NCBI GenBank assembly: GCA_038329965.1
Contig: JBBQNN010000015.1
Span: 1 to 64,000, forward strand
Source: QHCA01 sp003244095
Lineage (GTDB): Bacteria; Actinomycetota; Actinomycetes; Mycobacteriales; QHCA01
Length of the DNA stretch: 64,000 nucleotides
Direction: 5' to 3'
Under the pieces are notes generated by a model. It saw nothing but the letters and a program-made list of their open reading frames with translations, did not search any database and had not been told where the DNA came from. This document shows, in pieces, positions 26,501 to 34,904 of this stretch (the stretch's first letter is position 1; every line of letters begins with the position of its first letter). The position numbers were made by a program, and so were the translations under genes.

Positions 26501-26626
26501 GGAGACCGCGAGGCCGAGCCCGGTCGCCGGCGGTGCGGATTGCGCCGCCGCGGTGGGCTGACTCAGGACGCCGCTGAGGACCACCAGCAGCCCGACCACG
26601 CACCCGCGCAGGACGGTCCGTCTCAT
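23555..26626 (-). CDS. large exported HELVH + VWD protein with C-terminal repeats
   Basis: A 1023-aa multidomain protein. It has a signal peptide (1-28), a beta-sandwich region (about 30-190) and a membrane helix near 202-223. A second hydrophobic run (about 230-250) ends in a signal-peptidase-like site (ADA). A domain follows with YHELVHASGF near 353, a zinc-peptidase HExxH motif similar to M91/NleD-type effector domains. A von Willebrand type D segment starts at GDPHLTTFDQFRYDFQAVG near 444. From about 705 there are three repeats of roughly 105 aa, each with STLPD-C, NxGCxIxGRGLIDA and VVDP. The second hydrophobic run suggests two secreted proteins joined in one frame. Likely acts outside the cell; substrate unknown. 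Confidence 0.75.
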   Translation of the reverse strand: MRRTVLRGCVVGLLVVLSGVLSQPTAAAQSAPPATGLGLAVSVPKSGYVPGESIPLTYRVTNRGSAACRLAATPEGPLRITGVTRNGRAQMPLLAHSYYLDGLDTSIRRSLRTAEPGSGVTIRSDATPLDPSGKDLSLLAVSPLPGGDGLTSIWPVHGPGRYVVSATYEVPRVTDTAPSLCAAASNVATVTFTVGRPGSSSRSPWLLLALVAGVALAGAAVVLLVLRGHRRPVSAVVIVLAVAVALPAVGMRRADAKVVVDTSSKSRDFADAAAGCLAGFAAPGGDPEHIMGRLNNPKTPRVQVRKAPSSDSDSETFDTPLSPQGKGSSVIVWNPFSEEPYGDGVPRDPCAALYHELVHASGFSSRSTAQGDCGGVPKEEMRATIAENKYRASRQPPLLPRTEYKGVKVPDKLSDCDKKADNTPTGPPPVCFSEGSAGGSCGTTNGDPHLTTFDQFRYDFQAVGEFVAVTSPSRDLVIQTRQAGLQDLRTVSVNTAVAIKVGADRLGFALSGSDIAVRVAGQATAMQRGERRLPGGGTLVRQVSSIPFGADAYVVRWPDGSAAQLDPIGAYGIRLYVDLVAGRKGKVSGLLGNFDGNPKNELSTRGGAVVPQPPAFDKLYRTFGESWRISQAESLFDYRPGQSTATFTDRSFPDRALTADQLPGAQRDGARAVCAAAGVTDPNVLQDCILDVAQTGLPAFAINSGNTQTTFLRGTGATLTIGTPGATARLLFSGSAGQRVFVDIDSSTLPDECNVVLLRGPTGSTVNFGCIISGRGLIDATTLTAAGQYAVVLDPAGAATGQARLRVITVTDQSGTIAPDGPEITASIADPGGIARFSFSAAAGQHVLLAVPSSTLPDLCGVLELKDPTGATLNAGCVINGRGLIDATGLTVAGTYVIVVDPGERATGDAQLRLITVTDQRGAIGVNGPEVTAKIEQPGAVARFTFAGTAGQKVTAVAAASTLPDQCGVLLLLDPGGSVVNSGCVIDGQGRIDATALPTTGQYTLEVNPAEVATGVTRLRLKS

Positions 26627-26748
26627 CCGGCGACTCCCCCTGTACGGCCGCGATCGGCTCGCGACTCAGGGGTGAGTAAAGCGCCACGGCGGCCGCCTTG
26701 ACCAGGCTGCGGTCGGAAAAGCGACTCGAACAGCGAGCGCGCTGTGTC

Positions 26749-27948
26749 CTATCCGGACGTCAGCTTGTAGATCTGCCCGGTCAGGGACGTCGCGAGCACC
26801 TCACGTGCCTGGTCGGTGCCGAAGGAGGTGACCCCGTTGATCGAGCCGGAAACGACCGCCGAGCTGCTGCCCGGCGCGACGGTCCACACGGTGCTGGTGA
26901 CGTAGTCGCCGAAGATGTAGCTCGGTCCCAGCGTGCCGGCGAAGGCCGGCCCGCGGTAGACCCCGCCACCGATGAGCGCCTCGGCATCGGGGTGTGCGAC
27001 GACGAGCAGCGGGGCGGTGTAGGTCGCCGTCGCGGAGCACCGGGCCGCGTTGTACGTGGCGAACCCCTCCCGGCACGACCAGGCGAAGTTGCGGCCACCT
27101 GCCGTCTGCCCGACCGTGTCGACCTCCTCGAACGCGTCCTGGCCGACGTCGGCGATCCACATCGCACCAGTCACCGGATCGACCGAGAATCGCCACGGAT
27201 TGCGCAGCCCGAAGTGCCAGATCTCCCCGCGGGCACCCGCAGTCGTGGCGAAGGGGTTGCTCGACGGCACGCAGTAGGGATGCCCGGCGCAGTAGTGGGC
27301 GGCGTCCAGGCGCAGGACCTTGCCGGACAGCGACGCCAGGCTCTGCGCCTGGGCGAACGGGTCACCGGCGCCACCCCCGTCACCGGTGGAGACGTAGAGC
27401 TGATTGTCCCGACCGAACACCAGCATGCCCGCGTTGTGGTTGGTGAAGGTCGGATGCGGCACGTTGACGACCTTCTCCTCGGTGGCCGGATTGACCGAGG
27501 CCGAGGCGTAGGAAGGCAGCCGGAACCGCGACACCTGCAGAGAGCCGTTGGCCGCGGTGTAGGCCACGTACACCAGCGGGATCGCCCTGAAGTTCCAGTA
27601 GAACGTGAGACCCAGAAGCCCCTGCTCGCCGCCGGTCGACAGCACCCTGGAGCGCAGGTCGAGGTACAGGCTCGCCCGGCTCGTGCCCGGCACCCAGGAC
27701 AGCACCCGGCCCACCCGGTCGACGGTGAACAACCGGTGCGTGCCGTCACCGGAATTGGTGATCGCCACGGTCTGGCCGAAGCCGATGCCGATCCGGGTGA
27801 AGCCCAGCGCCGGGCCAGCGGTCGTGACCGTCGCCGCCCGGGCGGCGACGGCGGCATCGGCCGGCCCGGCGGTCGTGGCCAACGCCAGGGCCGAGCCGGC
27901 GGTGATCGCGGCGAGGAGGGCCAGTATGCGCGGACGACGATGTCTCAT
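26749..27948 (-). CDS. secreted sugar dehydrogenase-like (GSDH) protein
   Basis: A 399-aa exported beta-propeller of the glucose/sorbosone dehydrogenase group (PQQ-type in the studied members). The signal peptide is 1-32. Family marks: GEQGLLGLTF near residue 108, HNAGMLVFGRDNQLYVSTGDGGG near 170, WHFGLRNPWRFSVDP near 245 and DVGQDAFEEVD near 268. It would oxidise sugars outside the membrane if it carries PQQ; cofactor use cannot be read from the sequence. It starts at ATG 27948, diverging from the epimerase-like lipoprotein. Confidence 0.88.
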   Translation of the reverse strand: MRHRRPRILALLAAITAGSALALATTAGPADAAVAARAATVTTAGPALGFTRIGIGFGQTVAITNSGDGTHRLFTVDRVGRVLSWVPGTSRASLYLDLRSRVLSTGGEQGLLGLTFYWNFRAIPLVYVAYTAANGSLQVSRFRLPSYASASVNPATEEKVVNVPHPTFTNHNAGMLVFGRDNQLYVSTGDGGGAGDPFAQAQSLASLSGKVLRLDAAHYCAGHPYCVPSSNPFATTAGARGEIWHFGLRNPWRFSVDPVTGAMWIADVGQDAFEEVDTVGQTAGGRNFAWSCREGFATYNAARCSATATYTAPLLVVAHPDAEALIGGGVYRGPAFAGTLGPSYIFGDYVTSTVWTVAPGSSSAVVSGSINGVTSFGTDQAREVLATSLTGQIYKLTSG

Positions 27949-28072
27949 GTGCCCTGACGTTACGCCCAGGCATTACGCACTGCAATCAGTCGCTTACCAG
28001 CAGTTGCAGCGTGGAACTCGCGCGATCGGCCAGCTGTGGCAACCGAATGGTTCAGCCAGCGGTCTACTTACC

Positions 28073-29572
28073 GTGACCACCAACCGACACCACTCGAGCT
28101 GGCTGCGAGCACTGCTGCTGCTGGGCCTCGCCGTCGTCCTGGCCGGGACCACGGCCGCGTGCGCCAAGGCCCGGTCGGCGGCGGGTACGAGCGTGAGCAG
28201 CCCCACCCCGCCGGCCGCATCGCCGTCGCCGTCCAGCACGATCGCGGCGTTCCACACCTCGGGCTACCTGCCGCAGCAGGTCGACGGGCCACACCAGCTC
28301 TACGGCAGCGGCTCCGACGTCACGCTGCCCGATGCCGAGCCGCACGACGCCACCGGCGTACGCATGTACCTCATCGGCGGCCGAATGTACGACCACCCGG
28401 TCGCCCAGGCGCAGTACGGCCTGGCGTTGCTGACCTCCTACCAGCGCCACCACGATCCCGCGCTGCTGGCACTCGCGCTGAAGCAGGCCGGCCGCATCAT
28501 CGCCCACCGTACGGTCGCTAAGGGCGCGTGGTTCTACCCGTACCCGTTCGGCTTCGCACTGCACAACAACCCGAAGGAGATGGAGCGGGCACCGTGGTAC
28601 AGCGGCATGGCGCAGGCCCAAGCCCTCAGCCTGTTCGTCCGGCTGGCCGTGGTGACCGGCGATCCCCGGTGGCAGCAGGCCGCCGCCGCGACGTTCGACA
28701 GTTTTCTCGCGCCTCCGTCGGACGGCGCACCCTGGGTGGCCCATGTGGACAATGCCGGCTACCTGTGGATCGACGAGTACCCGGAGCGGCCGGCGCCCGC
28801 CTCCGACCTGACCTACAACGGCCAGATGTTCGGCGTGGTCGGCCTCTACGACTTCGTGCACTACCCTTCGGCAGCGGCAAGGCGCCGCCTGCCCATCGCG
28901 CTGCAGATGCTCGACGGGGCGGAGACCACCGCCGAGCACTACGCGTCGGTGATCCGCAATCCCGGATTCGTCAGCAGGTACTGCCTGCAGGACGGCACCC
29001 TCAACGCCCAGTACCACGCCATCCACGTCGTGCAGCTGTCGCACCTCTACACCCTCACGCAGGACCAGGCTTTCGCCCGCGCCGCCGACGACCTCCGCCG
29101 TGACTACCCGACACCGGAGGTCACGGGCACGATCCATGTCATCCCGGGCACCTACCAGTTGGCCAGGTTCGATGCGGCGAGCGGCCGGCAGATCGCCTCG
29201 ACGCAGCTCACCTTAGGGCGCGGCACCACCCTGCCCACGCTGTACCGCCAGCGGATCCTCGGCCAGGGCATCTGGCTGAAGATCGGCGAGGGACCGTACA
29301 AGGACTGGTGGGTCAAGGAGAGGGCCGGGCGGGTGTGGCTCGGCGGCGTATCAGCGGCCGTGAGCTACTGGCCGGCCCGTCCCATCGGCGTCGACGGCAG
29401 CGTGACCAGCTACGTGCTGGACCAGGCCGGCCGCGCGGTCGGTACGAAGACGGCGCGCCTCGCCCACGCCACCGTCCTGGTCGACCAGACCGCTGACGTC
29501 AACGGCCGGGAGTCCTGGCACGTCGTGTCGGGCCCGCTCGCCGGAACCTGGCTCCCGGTCACGCGGCCGTGA
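28073..29572 (+). CDS. D-glucuronyl C5-epimerase-like lipoprotein
   Basis: A 499-aa exported protein. The N-terminus is basic and hydrophobic, ending in AGTTAAC (lipobox-like, Cys near residue 27), then a Ser/Pro-rich linker. The body (about 60-360) resembles the C-terminal domain of glucuronyl C5-epimerases: WFYPYPFGFALHNNPKEMERAPWYSGMAQAQAL, then YNGQMFGVVGLYDF, in an alpha/alpha barrel. The last 100 residues form a beta-rich module. It starts at GTG 28073. Probable polysaccharide modification at the surface; the substrate is not known. Its stop overlaps the lacI-type gene end, tail to tail. Confidence 0.72.
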   Translation: MTTNRHHSSWLRALLLLGLAVVLAGTTAACAKARSAAGTSVSSPTPPAASPSPSSTIAAFHTSGYLPQQVDGPHQLYGSGSDVTLPDAEPHDATGVRMYLIGGRMYDHPVAQAQYGLALLTSYQRHHDPALLALALKQAGRIIAHRTVAKGAWFYPYPFGFALHNNPKEMERAPWYSGMAQAQALSLFVRLAVVTGDPRWQQAAAATFDSFLAPPSDGAPWVAHVDNAGYLWIDEYPERPAPASDLTYNGQMFGVVGLYDFVHYPSAAARRRLPIALQMLDGAETTAEHYASVIRNPGFVSRYCLQDGTLNAQYHAIHVVQLSHLYTLTQDQAFARAADDLRRDYPTPEVTGTIHVIPGTYQLARFDAASGRQIASTQLTLGRGTTLPTLYRQRILGQGIWLKIGEGPYKDWWVKERAGRVWLGGVSAAVSYWPARPIGVDGSVTSYVLDQAGRAVGTKTARLAHATVLVDQTADVNGRESWHVVSGPLAGTWLPVTRP

Positions 29573-30596
29573 CCTCGCCCGACCCGCGCTGCAGGAGCCG
29601 GGTAGGCACGACGACGTGGCGATCCGGCTGGCGATCCCCACCGAGCCGAGCGAAGAGCAACTCCGCGGCCGTTCGCCCGATGGCCGCGGGGTCCTGCGCG
29701 ACCACCGTCACCCCGGGATCGAGCAGGTCGGCGAGCAGGAAGTCGTCGAACCCGACGACGGCGATCCGACGCTGCAGGCCACGCCGCTGCAGCGCCCGGA
29801 TCGTGCCGACCGTGATCAGGTTCTGGCTGGTGAAGAAGGCGGTGGGTGGGTCTGCGGCGCCGAGTAGCCGGTCGGCTACGGCTTCAGCAGCGTCGGCGCT
29901 GTGTAGGTCCTGGTGCACCAGGTGCGGGGCCAGGGTGATCCCTGACGTGGCGAGTCCTTCGACGTAGCCGATGTGACGCTGTGCCGCCGTCCAGATGATC
30001 CGCAGGTCCGAGAGGAACGCGATCCGACGGTGGCCCTGCGCGGCGAGATGGCGCACCGCATTCTGAGCACCCTCACGATTGTCCACCGTGACCGAGTCGA
30101 GCTCCGCCGTCGGCTGCCGGTCGACGAGCACGATCGGGGTGCCTCGGCGACGTTCGGCAAGCAGTTCCGCCGTATCGTTTCCAGCCGGCGCCGCGATAAG
30201 GCCGTCGACTCCCCGTGCGACCAGGCCCCGTAGCAACTCGCGCTGGCGGTGAGCATCCTCGTCGCTGCTGCCGGCGAAGACCAGACTGCCGTGCTGTCGA
30301 GCGACGTCCTCGATGGCCCGGCACAGGGCCGAAGAGTAGGGATTGGAGACGTCCTCCAAGAGCAGCCCGACGGTTGAGGTCTTGCCGTCGGCGCGCCGGA
30401 GGCTGCTCGCGGTGAGGTTCTGCCGGTAGCCGAGAAGCTGGATCGCGTTGGTCACCCGTTCGACAAGGTCAGCCGAGACGCCGGCCTCCCGATTCACGAC
30501 TCGGGAGACCGTCTTCACACTGACGTCGGCAAGGGTGGCCACGTCCCGCATGGTGGCGGAGCGGCTGGCCGGCGTCGGCTTAGACATCGTTGTCAT
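29559..30596 (-). CDS. LacI-family sugar regulator
   Basis: A 345-aa LacI-type repressor. The HTH (MRDVATLADVSVKTVSRVVN, residues 16-35) with hinge LRRADGKTSTVGLLLEDVSNPY is followed by the periplasmic-binding-like sensor domain. It starts at ATG 30596, with a second ATG at 30587. It diverges from the sugar ABC operon, and operator-like palindromes lie both in front of that operon and over its own start. It probably represses both until a sugar binds. Confidence 0.92.
   Translation of the reverse strand: MTTMSKPTPASRSATMRDVATLADVSVKTVSRVVNREAGVSADLVERVTNAIQLLGYRQNLTASSLRRADGKTSTVGLLLEDVSNPYSSALCRAIEDVARQHGSLVFAGSSDEDAHRQRELLRGLVARGVDGLIAAPAGNDTAELLAERRRGTPIVLVDRQPTAELDSVTVDNREGAQNAVRHLAAQGHRRIAFLSDLRIIWTAAQRHIGYVEGLATSGITLAPHLVHQDLHSADAAEAVADRLLGAADPPTAFFTSQNLITVGTIRALQRRGLQRRIAVVGFDDFLLADLLDPGVTVVAQDPAAIGRTAAELLFARLGGDRQPDRHVVVPTRLLQRGSGEVTAA
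30583..30594. promoter_or_regulatory. second LacI-type operator over the regulator start
   Basis: GACATCGTTGTC shares half-sites with the perfect palindrome at 30680-30693 (GACAACGTTGTC). It overlaps the start codon of the lacI-type gene, which suggests autorepression. Two bases break the symmetry. Confidence 0.5.
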
Positions 30597-30679
30597 GGAT
30601 ACCCCCGAGTGTAGGTGTATCCACTCTAACGGATCTGTCTCAAAGTCTAGACAGGGCTCAACGAGTTCCGTACCGTGTC

Positions 30680-30693
30680 TGACAACGTTGTCA
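30680..30693. promoter_or_regulatory. LacI-type operator before the sugar ABC operon
   Basis: TGACAACGTTGTCA is a perfect 14-bp palindrome with the central CG typical of LacI-family sites. It lies 33 bp before the start of the binding-protein gene and opposite the lacI-type gene. Confidence 0.8.
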
Positions 30694-30725
30694 AGAGAAT
30701 CCGGCCAACTCGAGGAGAGCAGCAG

Positions 30726-31766
30726 ATGAACAGTTTGTCTCGATCTCACGGGCGCCGCTGGAGCCATGTCGCCATCGCGGTGGCATTGCTTCTGGTCGTC
30801 GCCGGCTGCGGCAGCGGCAGCAAGTCGTCATCGAAGGGGGGTCAGGTGACGGTCGGCCTGATCACCAAGACCGACACCAATCCGTTCTTCGTCAAGATGA
30901 AGGAGGGTGCCGCCAAGGAGGCCAAGGCCAAGGACGTGAAGTTGCTCACGGGTGCCGGCAAGTTCGACGGTGACAATGCCGGCCAGGTGACGGCGTTCGA
31001 GAACATGGTCGCGGCCGGCGTGAAAGGCATCCTGATCACACCCAGTGACACCAAGGCGATCGTCCCGACGATCGAGAAGGCGCGGAAGAAGGGCATCCTG
31101 GTCATCGCACTCGACACGCCCACCGATCCGCAGAGCGCCGTCGACGCGCTCTTCGCCACGGACAACTACAAGGCCGGCCAGCTCATCGGCCAGTACGCCA
31201 AGGCCGTCGAAGGAAGCAAGCGGGTCAAGATCGCGACGCTGGACCTCGCCCCGGGCATCACGGTCGGCATCCTGCGTCACAACGGCTTCCTCAACGGGTT
31301 CGGCAACAGCGGCATCACGGCGCAGACCAAGAACCTGGCGAGCGACCCCAACGTGGTGTGCAGTGCGGACACCCAAGGAGACCAGGCCAAGGGGCAGACG
31401 GCGATGGAGAACTGCCTGCAGAAGGCTCCTGACATCAACCTGCTTTACACGATCAACGAGCCGGCGGCCCTGGGCGCATACACCGCGCTGAAGGCGGCAG
31501 GCAAAGAGAAAGACGTTCTCATCGTCTCGGTCGACGGAGGTTGCACGGGCGTCAGAGGCATCCGCGACGGCAAGATCACGGCGACCTCTCAGCAGTACCC
31601 GCTGAAGATGGCCAGTCTCGGAGTCGACGCCATCGTCGACTACGCCAAGACCGGCAAGAAGGTGTCCGGCTACACCGACACCGGCGTGACGCTGATCGCA
31701 TTGAAGCCAGCGTCCGGCGTGGACTCGAAGGATGTCACCTTCGGTCTCGCGAACTGCTGGGGCTGA
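30726..31766 (+). CDS. sugar ABC binding lipoprotein (FrcB-like)
   Basis: A 346-aa periplasmic-binding lipoprotein of the ribose/fructose type (PBP1 fold). The lipobox VVAGC puts the lipid Cys near residue 25. Mature marks: GLITKTDTNPFFVKMKEGA, ILITPSDTKAIVPTI, VIALDTPTDP and VSVDGGCTGVRGI. ATG 30726 follows a GAGGAG RBS. Gene order binding protein, permease, ATPase, kinase matches rhizobial frcBCAK (fructose/ribose/mannose uptake), so fructose is a reasonable guess but not shown. Confidence 0.9.
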   Translation: MNSLSRSHGRRWSHVAIAVALLLVVAGCGSGSKSSSKGGQVTVGLITKTDTNPFFVKMKEGAAKEAKAKDVKLLTGAGKFDGDNAGQVTAFENMVAAGVKGILITPSDTKAIVPTIEKARKKGILVIALDTPTDPQSAVDALFATDNYKAGQLIGQYAKAVEGSKRVKIATLDLAPGITVGILRHNGFLNGFGNSGITAQTKNLASDPNVVCSADTQGDQAKGQTAMENCLQKAPDINLLYTINEPAALGAYTALKAAGKEKDVLIVSVDGGCTGVRGIRDGKITATSQQYPLKMASLGVDAIVDYAKTGKKVSGYTDTGVTLIALKPASGVDSKDVTFGLANCWG

Positions 31767-31871
31767 TCATCCGGAGTTCCGGTGGGAACGGCATCCGGTG
31801 GGCACCGGGGACCACCGGAGCCGTCGACCGGTCCTATCCTGAGAGTCCTGAACCAAGTGCGGAGGCCACCC

Positions 31872-32882
31872 ATGGCTGGCAGCACGACTGAAGGTCGCAC
31901 GGACGCCAGTACGACCGAAAAGAGCCCCTCGATCCTCTCCCGGATCGGCGCGTTCTCCACGCTGGGCCCGCTTGCCGCCCTCTTGATCGCCTGCATCTTC
32001 TTCTCGTACAAGTCAGACAGGTTCCTGACCGGAGGCAACTTCTCCCTGATCGTGCAGCAGGTGATGGTGGTCGGCACGCTGGCGATCGGTCAGACGCTCA
32101 TCATCCTCACCGCCGGCATCGACCTGTCCAACGGCGCGGTCATGGCGCTGGGAAACATTGTGATGACGAAGCTGGCCGTGGACTCCGGGCTCAACCCGTT
32201 TCTCGCGATCCTGTTGGGGCTGGCCGTGACGGCCGCCTTCGGCCTTGCCAACGGCACGCTCGTCACCTCCCTGCGGCTACCACCCTTCATCGTCACGCTG
32301 GGAACGCTCAACATCGCTTTCGCGCTCACGCACATCTACTCCAACGAGCAAACGGTGTCGGGACTGCCGTCGACCCTGACGTACTTCGGAAACACCTTCC
32401 CGTTGGGCGGCACCGACATCACCTACGGGTCGGTTCTGCTGGTGGTGCTGGTCCTCGTCACCTGGTTCGTCCTGCGCCAGACAGCGGCCGGCCGGCACAT
32501 CTACGCGGTCGGCAACAATTCCGAGGCCGCTCGGCTGACCGGCATCCCCACCCGCCGGCTGCTACTCGGGGTCTACACCACTGCCGGCATCATCTACGGC
32601 ATTGCCAGTCTGCTGCTCATCTCGCGTACGAGCGTCGGCGACCCCAACGCCGGAGGCACCGAAAACCTCGACAGCATCACCGCGGTCGTCCTCGGCGGCA
32701 CCAGCCTTTTCGGTGGCCGCGGCAGCGTCATCGGCACGCTCATCGGAGCGCTGATCGTCGGGGTGGTCCGCAACGGCCTGCAGCTGATCGGGGTGAAGTC
32801 GATCTATCAAGTCCTGATCACCGGCGTCCTGGTCATTGCTGCCGTGTCCGTCGACCAGCTCGCTCGTAGGAGGCAGACGTGA
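31872..32882 (+). CDS. sugar ABC permease (FrcC-like)
   Basis: A 336-aa permease of the ribose/xylose type with about ten helices. The segments ILTAGIDLSNGAVMALGNIV and AVVLGGTSLFGGRGSVIGTLIGALI are family signatures. It starts at ATG 31872 after CGGAGG. It forms the channel for the sugar brought by the upstream binding protein. Its stop overlaps the ATPase GTG. Confidence 0.92.
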   Translation: MAGSTTEGRTDASTTEKSPSILSRIGAFSTLGPLAALLIACIFFSYKSDRFLTGGNFSLIVQQVMVVGTLAIGQTLIILTAGIDLSNGAVMALGNIVMTKLAVDSGLNPFLAILLGLAVTAAFGLANGTLVTSLRLPPFIVTLGTLNIAFALTHIYSNEQTVSGLPSTLTYFGNTFPLGGTDITYGSVLLVVLVLVTWFVLRQTAAGRHIYAVGNNSEAARLTGIPTRRLLLGVYTTAGIIYGIASLLLISRTSVGDPNAGGTENLDSITAVVLGGTSLFGGRGSVIGTLIGALIVGVVRNGLQLIGVKSIYQVLITGVLVIAAVSVDQLARRRQT

Positions 32883-33733
32883 CCGCCGTGATCGAGCCCG
32901 CCGGCAAGGAACAGGCGGAGTTGACGCCGGTGTTGCAGGCCCGGGGCCTGGTCAAACGGTACGGCGGGGTGACGGCACTCGACGGGACCGACTTCGACCT
33001 CTACGCCGGCGAGATCCTCGCCGTCATCGGCGACAACGGGGCCGGGAAGTCGACCCTGATCAAGGCTCTCGCCGGCGCCATCGTGCCCGACGAGGGCGAG
33101 ATTCGCCTCGACGGGAAGCCGGTCAAGTTCCGCAGCCCGATCGACGCTCGCAGGTACGGGATCGAGACCGTCTACCAAGACCTCGCGGTAGCCCCGGCCC
33201 TGGACATCGCCGACAACCTCTTCCTGGGCCGTGAGCTGCGCCGCGCGGGGCCACTGGGCACTGTCTTCCGGATGCTCGACAAGAAGCGGATGCTGACCGA
33301 GTCGCGTGGCCACATGGCCGCCCTCAAGATCGGCATCCGGTCGATGAAGCAGGCGGTAGAGACCCTCTCCGGCGGTCAGCGCCAGGGCGTGGCGGTGGCT
33401 CGCAGCGCCGCCTTCGCCCGGCACGTCGTGATCCTCGACGAGCCGACCGCCGCACTCGGCGTCAAGGAGACCGGGATGGTGCTCGACCTCATCCGCCGGG
33501 TCCGCGAGCGTGGGCTACCGGTCATCCTCATCAGCCACAACATGCCGAACGTCTTCGAGGTGGCCGACCGGGTGCACATCCAGCGGCTCGGCCGCCGGAT
33601 CGCGGTCATCAAACCGCAGGAGTTCAGCATGTCCGACGCTGTCGCCATCATGACCGGCGCGATGGTGGGTGAGCATGTGACGGGCGCCCCCGACGTCGCT
33701 GATGCCGAGATCACCGGACCCCCTCCCCCATGA
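32879..33733 (+). CDS. sugar ABC ATPase (FrcA-like, single domain)
   Basis: A 284-aa ATPase. Walker A GDNGAGKST lies near residue 56, Q-loop ETVYQDLAVAP, signature LSGGQRQGVAVARS near 161, Walker B VVILDEPTAALG and a switch His in LISHNMP. It has one nucleotide-binding domain, as in FrcA, unlike the double RbsA/XylG type. GTG 32879 overlaps the permease stop, and its stop overlaps the kinase ATG. Confidence 0.93.
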   Translation: MTAVIEPAGKEQAELTPVLQARGLVKRYGGVTALDGTDFDLYAGEILAVIGDNGAGKSTLIKALAGAIVPDEGEIRLDGKPVKFRSPIDARRYGIETVYQDLAVAPALDIADNLFLGRELRRAGPLGTVFRMLDKKRMLTESRGHMAALKIGIRSMKQAVETLSGGQRQGVAVARSAAFARHVVILDEPTAALGVKETGMVLDLIRRVRERGLPVILISHNMPNVFEVADRVHIQRLGRRIAVIKPQEFSMSDAVAIMTGAMVGEHVTGAPDVADAEITGPPPP

Positions 33734-34764
33734 GCCCCGCGGGGGGGGTGACCGCCTCCCCGGCCGGGACCGGACCGAGCGGGCAGCACGGGGTTGTCGC
33801 TGTCGTCGGGGAAGCCCTGATGGATCTGGTGCCGGCAGCCGTGGGTGGCGTGTTCGAGGCGACCCCCGGCGGGAGCCCGGCCAACGTCGCCGTCGGCCTG
33901 GCCCGGCTCGGAGTCCCGACCTTCCTGGTGGCCCGGCTCTCCGACGACGCGCTCGGGCGCCGGCTTCGAGCCCACCTCGAGGGCAACGGCGTCGATCTCT
34001 CCCGCGCCGTGCGTGCCGCCGAGCCGTCGTCGCTGGCGATCGTGCGGCTCGACGGCGGCGGCGTGCCCGACTACGACTTCCGGGTCGACGGGACCGCCGA
34101 CTGGCAGTGGCGCGACGAGGAACTCAACGGCGTGCTGGACGGCGTCGCCGCCGTGCACGCGGGTTCCCTCGCTCTCGTCCTGCCGCCCGGAGCGGCCGCG
34201 CTGCGCCGGTTGCTGCTGGCGGCTCGCCTTACGGCGACCGTGTCCTACGACCCGAACGTCCGGCCGGCTCTCATGGGATCGCCGGCCGCGGTACGCGAGT
34301 GGGCCGAGTCCCTCGTCGAGATCGCGGACGTGGTCAAGGCCAGCGTCGACGACATGGCGTGGCTCTTCCCCGGCCGCTCTCCGGAGGACATCGCAACCGA
34401 CTGGGCCGCCCGGGGTCCCGCCGTGGTGGCGATCACTCTCGGGCACAACGGGGTCATCGCGGCTGCCCGCGACACCGGGCTCCTACGCCGTCCCGGACGG
34501 CCGGTGACGGTGGCCGACACGGTCGGTGCCGGTGACTCCTTCATGAGCGGCCTGCTTGCCGGCCTCCACAGTCGCGGGCTCCTCGGGGCCGGCGAGCGGG
34601 ATGCGCTGACTGCCATCCCGACGGCGGCGCTGAGCGATGTCCTCGACGAGGCGGTGCTGGCGGCTTCCATCACCTGCATGAGACGGGGCGCCCAGCCACC
34701 CACCCTGGACGAACTCCGAGCCGCCCGGCTGCCCTTCGGTCCCATCGGAACGTCGGCGAGGTAG
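33730..34764 (+). CDS. PfkB-family sugar kinase
   Basis: A 344-aa ribokinase/fructokinase-type kinase. GGSPANVAVGLARLG near residue 47 is PfkB signature 1, and DTVGAGDSFMSGLLAG near 258 is signature 2 with the catalytic Asp. As the last gene of the ABC operon it likely phosphorylates the imported sugar. The ATG overlaps the ATPase stop. A run of eight G (33741-33748) spans codons 4-7; slippage there could switch the frame, though an in-frame GTG (33748) at its end could serve as start. Confidence 0.88.
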   Translation: MSPAGGVTASPAGTGPSGQHGVVAVVGEALMDLVPAAVGGVFEATPGGSPANVAVGLARLGVPTFLVARLSDDALGRRLRAHLEGNGVDLSRAVRAAEPSSLAIVRLDGGGVPDYDFRVDGTADWQWRDEELNGVLDGVAAVHAGSLALVLPPGAAALRRLLLAARLTATVSYDPNVRPALMGSPAAVREWAESLVEIADVVKASVDDMAWLFPGRSPEDIATDWAARGPAVVAITLGHNGVIAAARDTGLLRRPGRPVTVADTVGAGDSFMSGLLAGLHSRGLLGAGERDALTAIPTAALSDVLDEAVLAASITCMRRGAQPPTLDELRAARLPFGPIGTSAR

Positions 34765-34804
34765 ACCGCTTCTGGGAACCGAAGAGTAGCTACCGGCAAT
34801 ACGG

Positions 34805-34890
34805 TGCCTCGAGAGGGAGTCGAACCCTCATGTGCCGTCGCCGGCGGCCGGGGTTTGAAGCCGGTGCGTCTCCTGTTGCGCCATCGAGGC
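34805..34890 (-). tRNA. tRNA-Leu-like (CAA), long variable arm
   Basis: An 86-nt class II cloverleaf. Acceptor GCCTCGA pairs with TCGAGGC, discriminator A. The D arm is GCG-loop-CGC with GG in the loop. The anticodon arm CCGGC-TTCAAAC-CCCGG gives CAA, and its inner pair is a C-C mismatch. A variable arm (GCCG-GCGA-CGGC) and T arm GAGGG-TTCGACT-CCCTC follow. The anticodon loop is close to that of known Leu(CAA) tRNAs. CCA is not encoded. It is third in an evenly spaced set behind whiB7. Confidence 0.8.
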
Positions 34891-34904
34891 AGGCTGGGCC
34901 GTAG

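Noticed and set aside
34805..34890. Selenocysteine or UGA-suppressor tRNA (reading the loop as CTTCAAA, anticodon UCA)
   Set aside because: That register leaves the anticodon stem unpaired (ACCGG against CCCCG). The centred register gives CAA, and the D arm is not the 6-bp type of tRNA-Sec. The link to the TGA in the hydrolase gene is therefore not supported.
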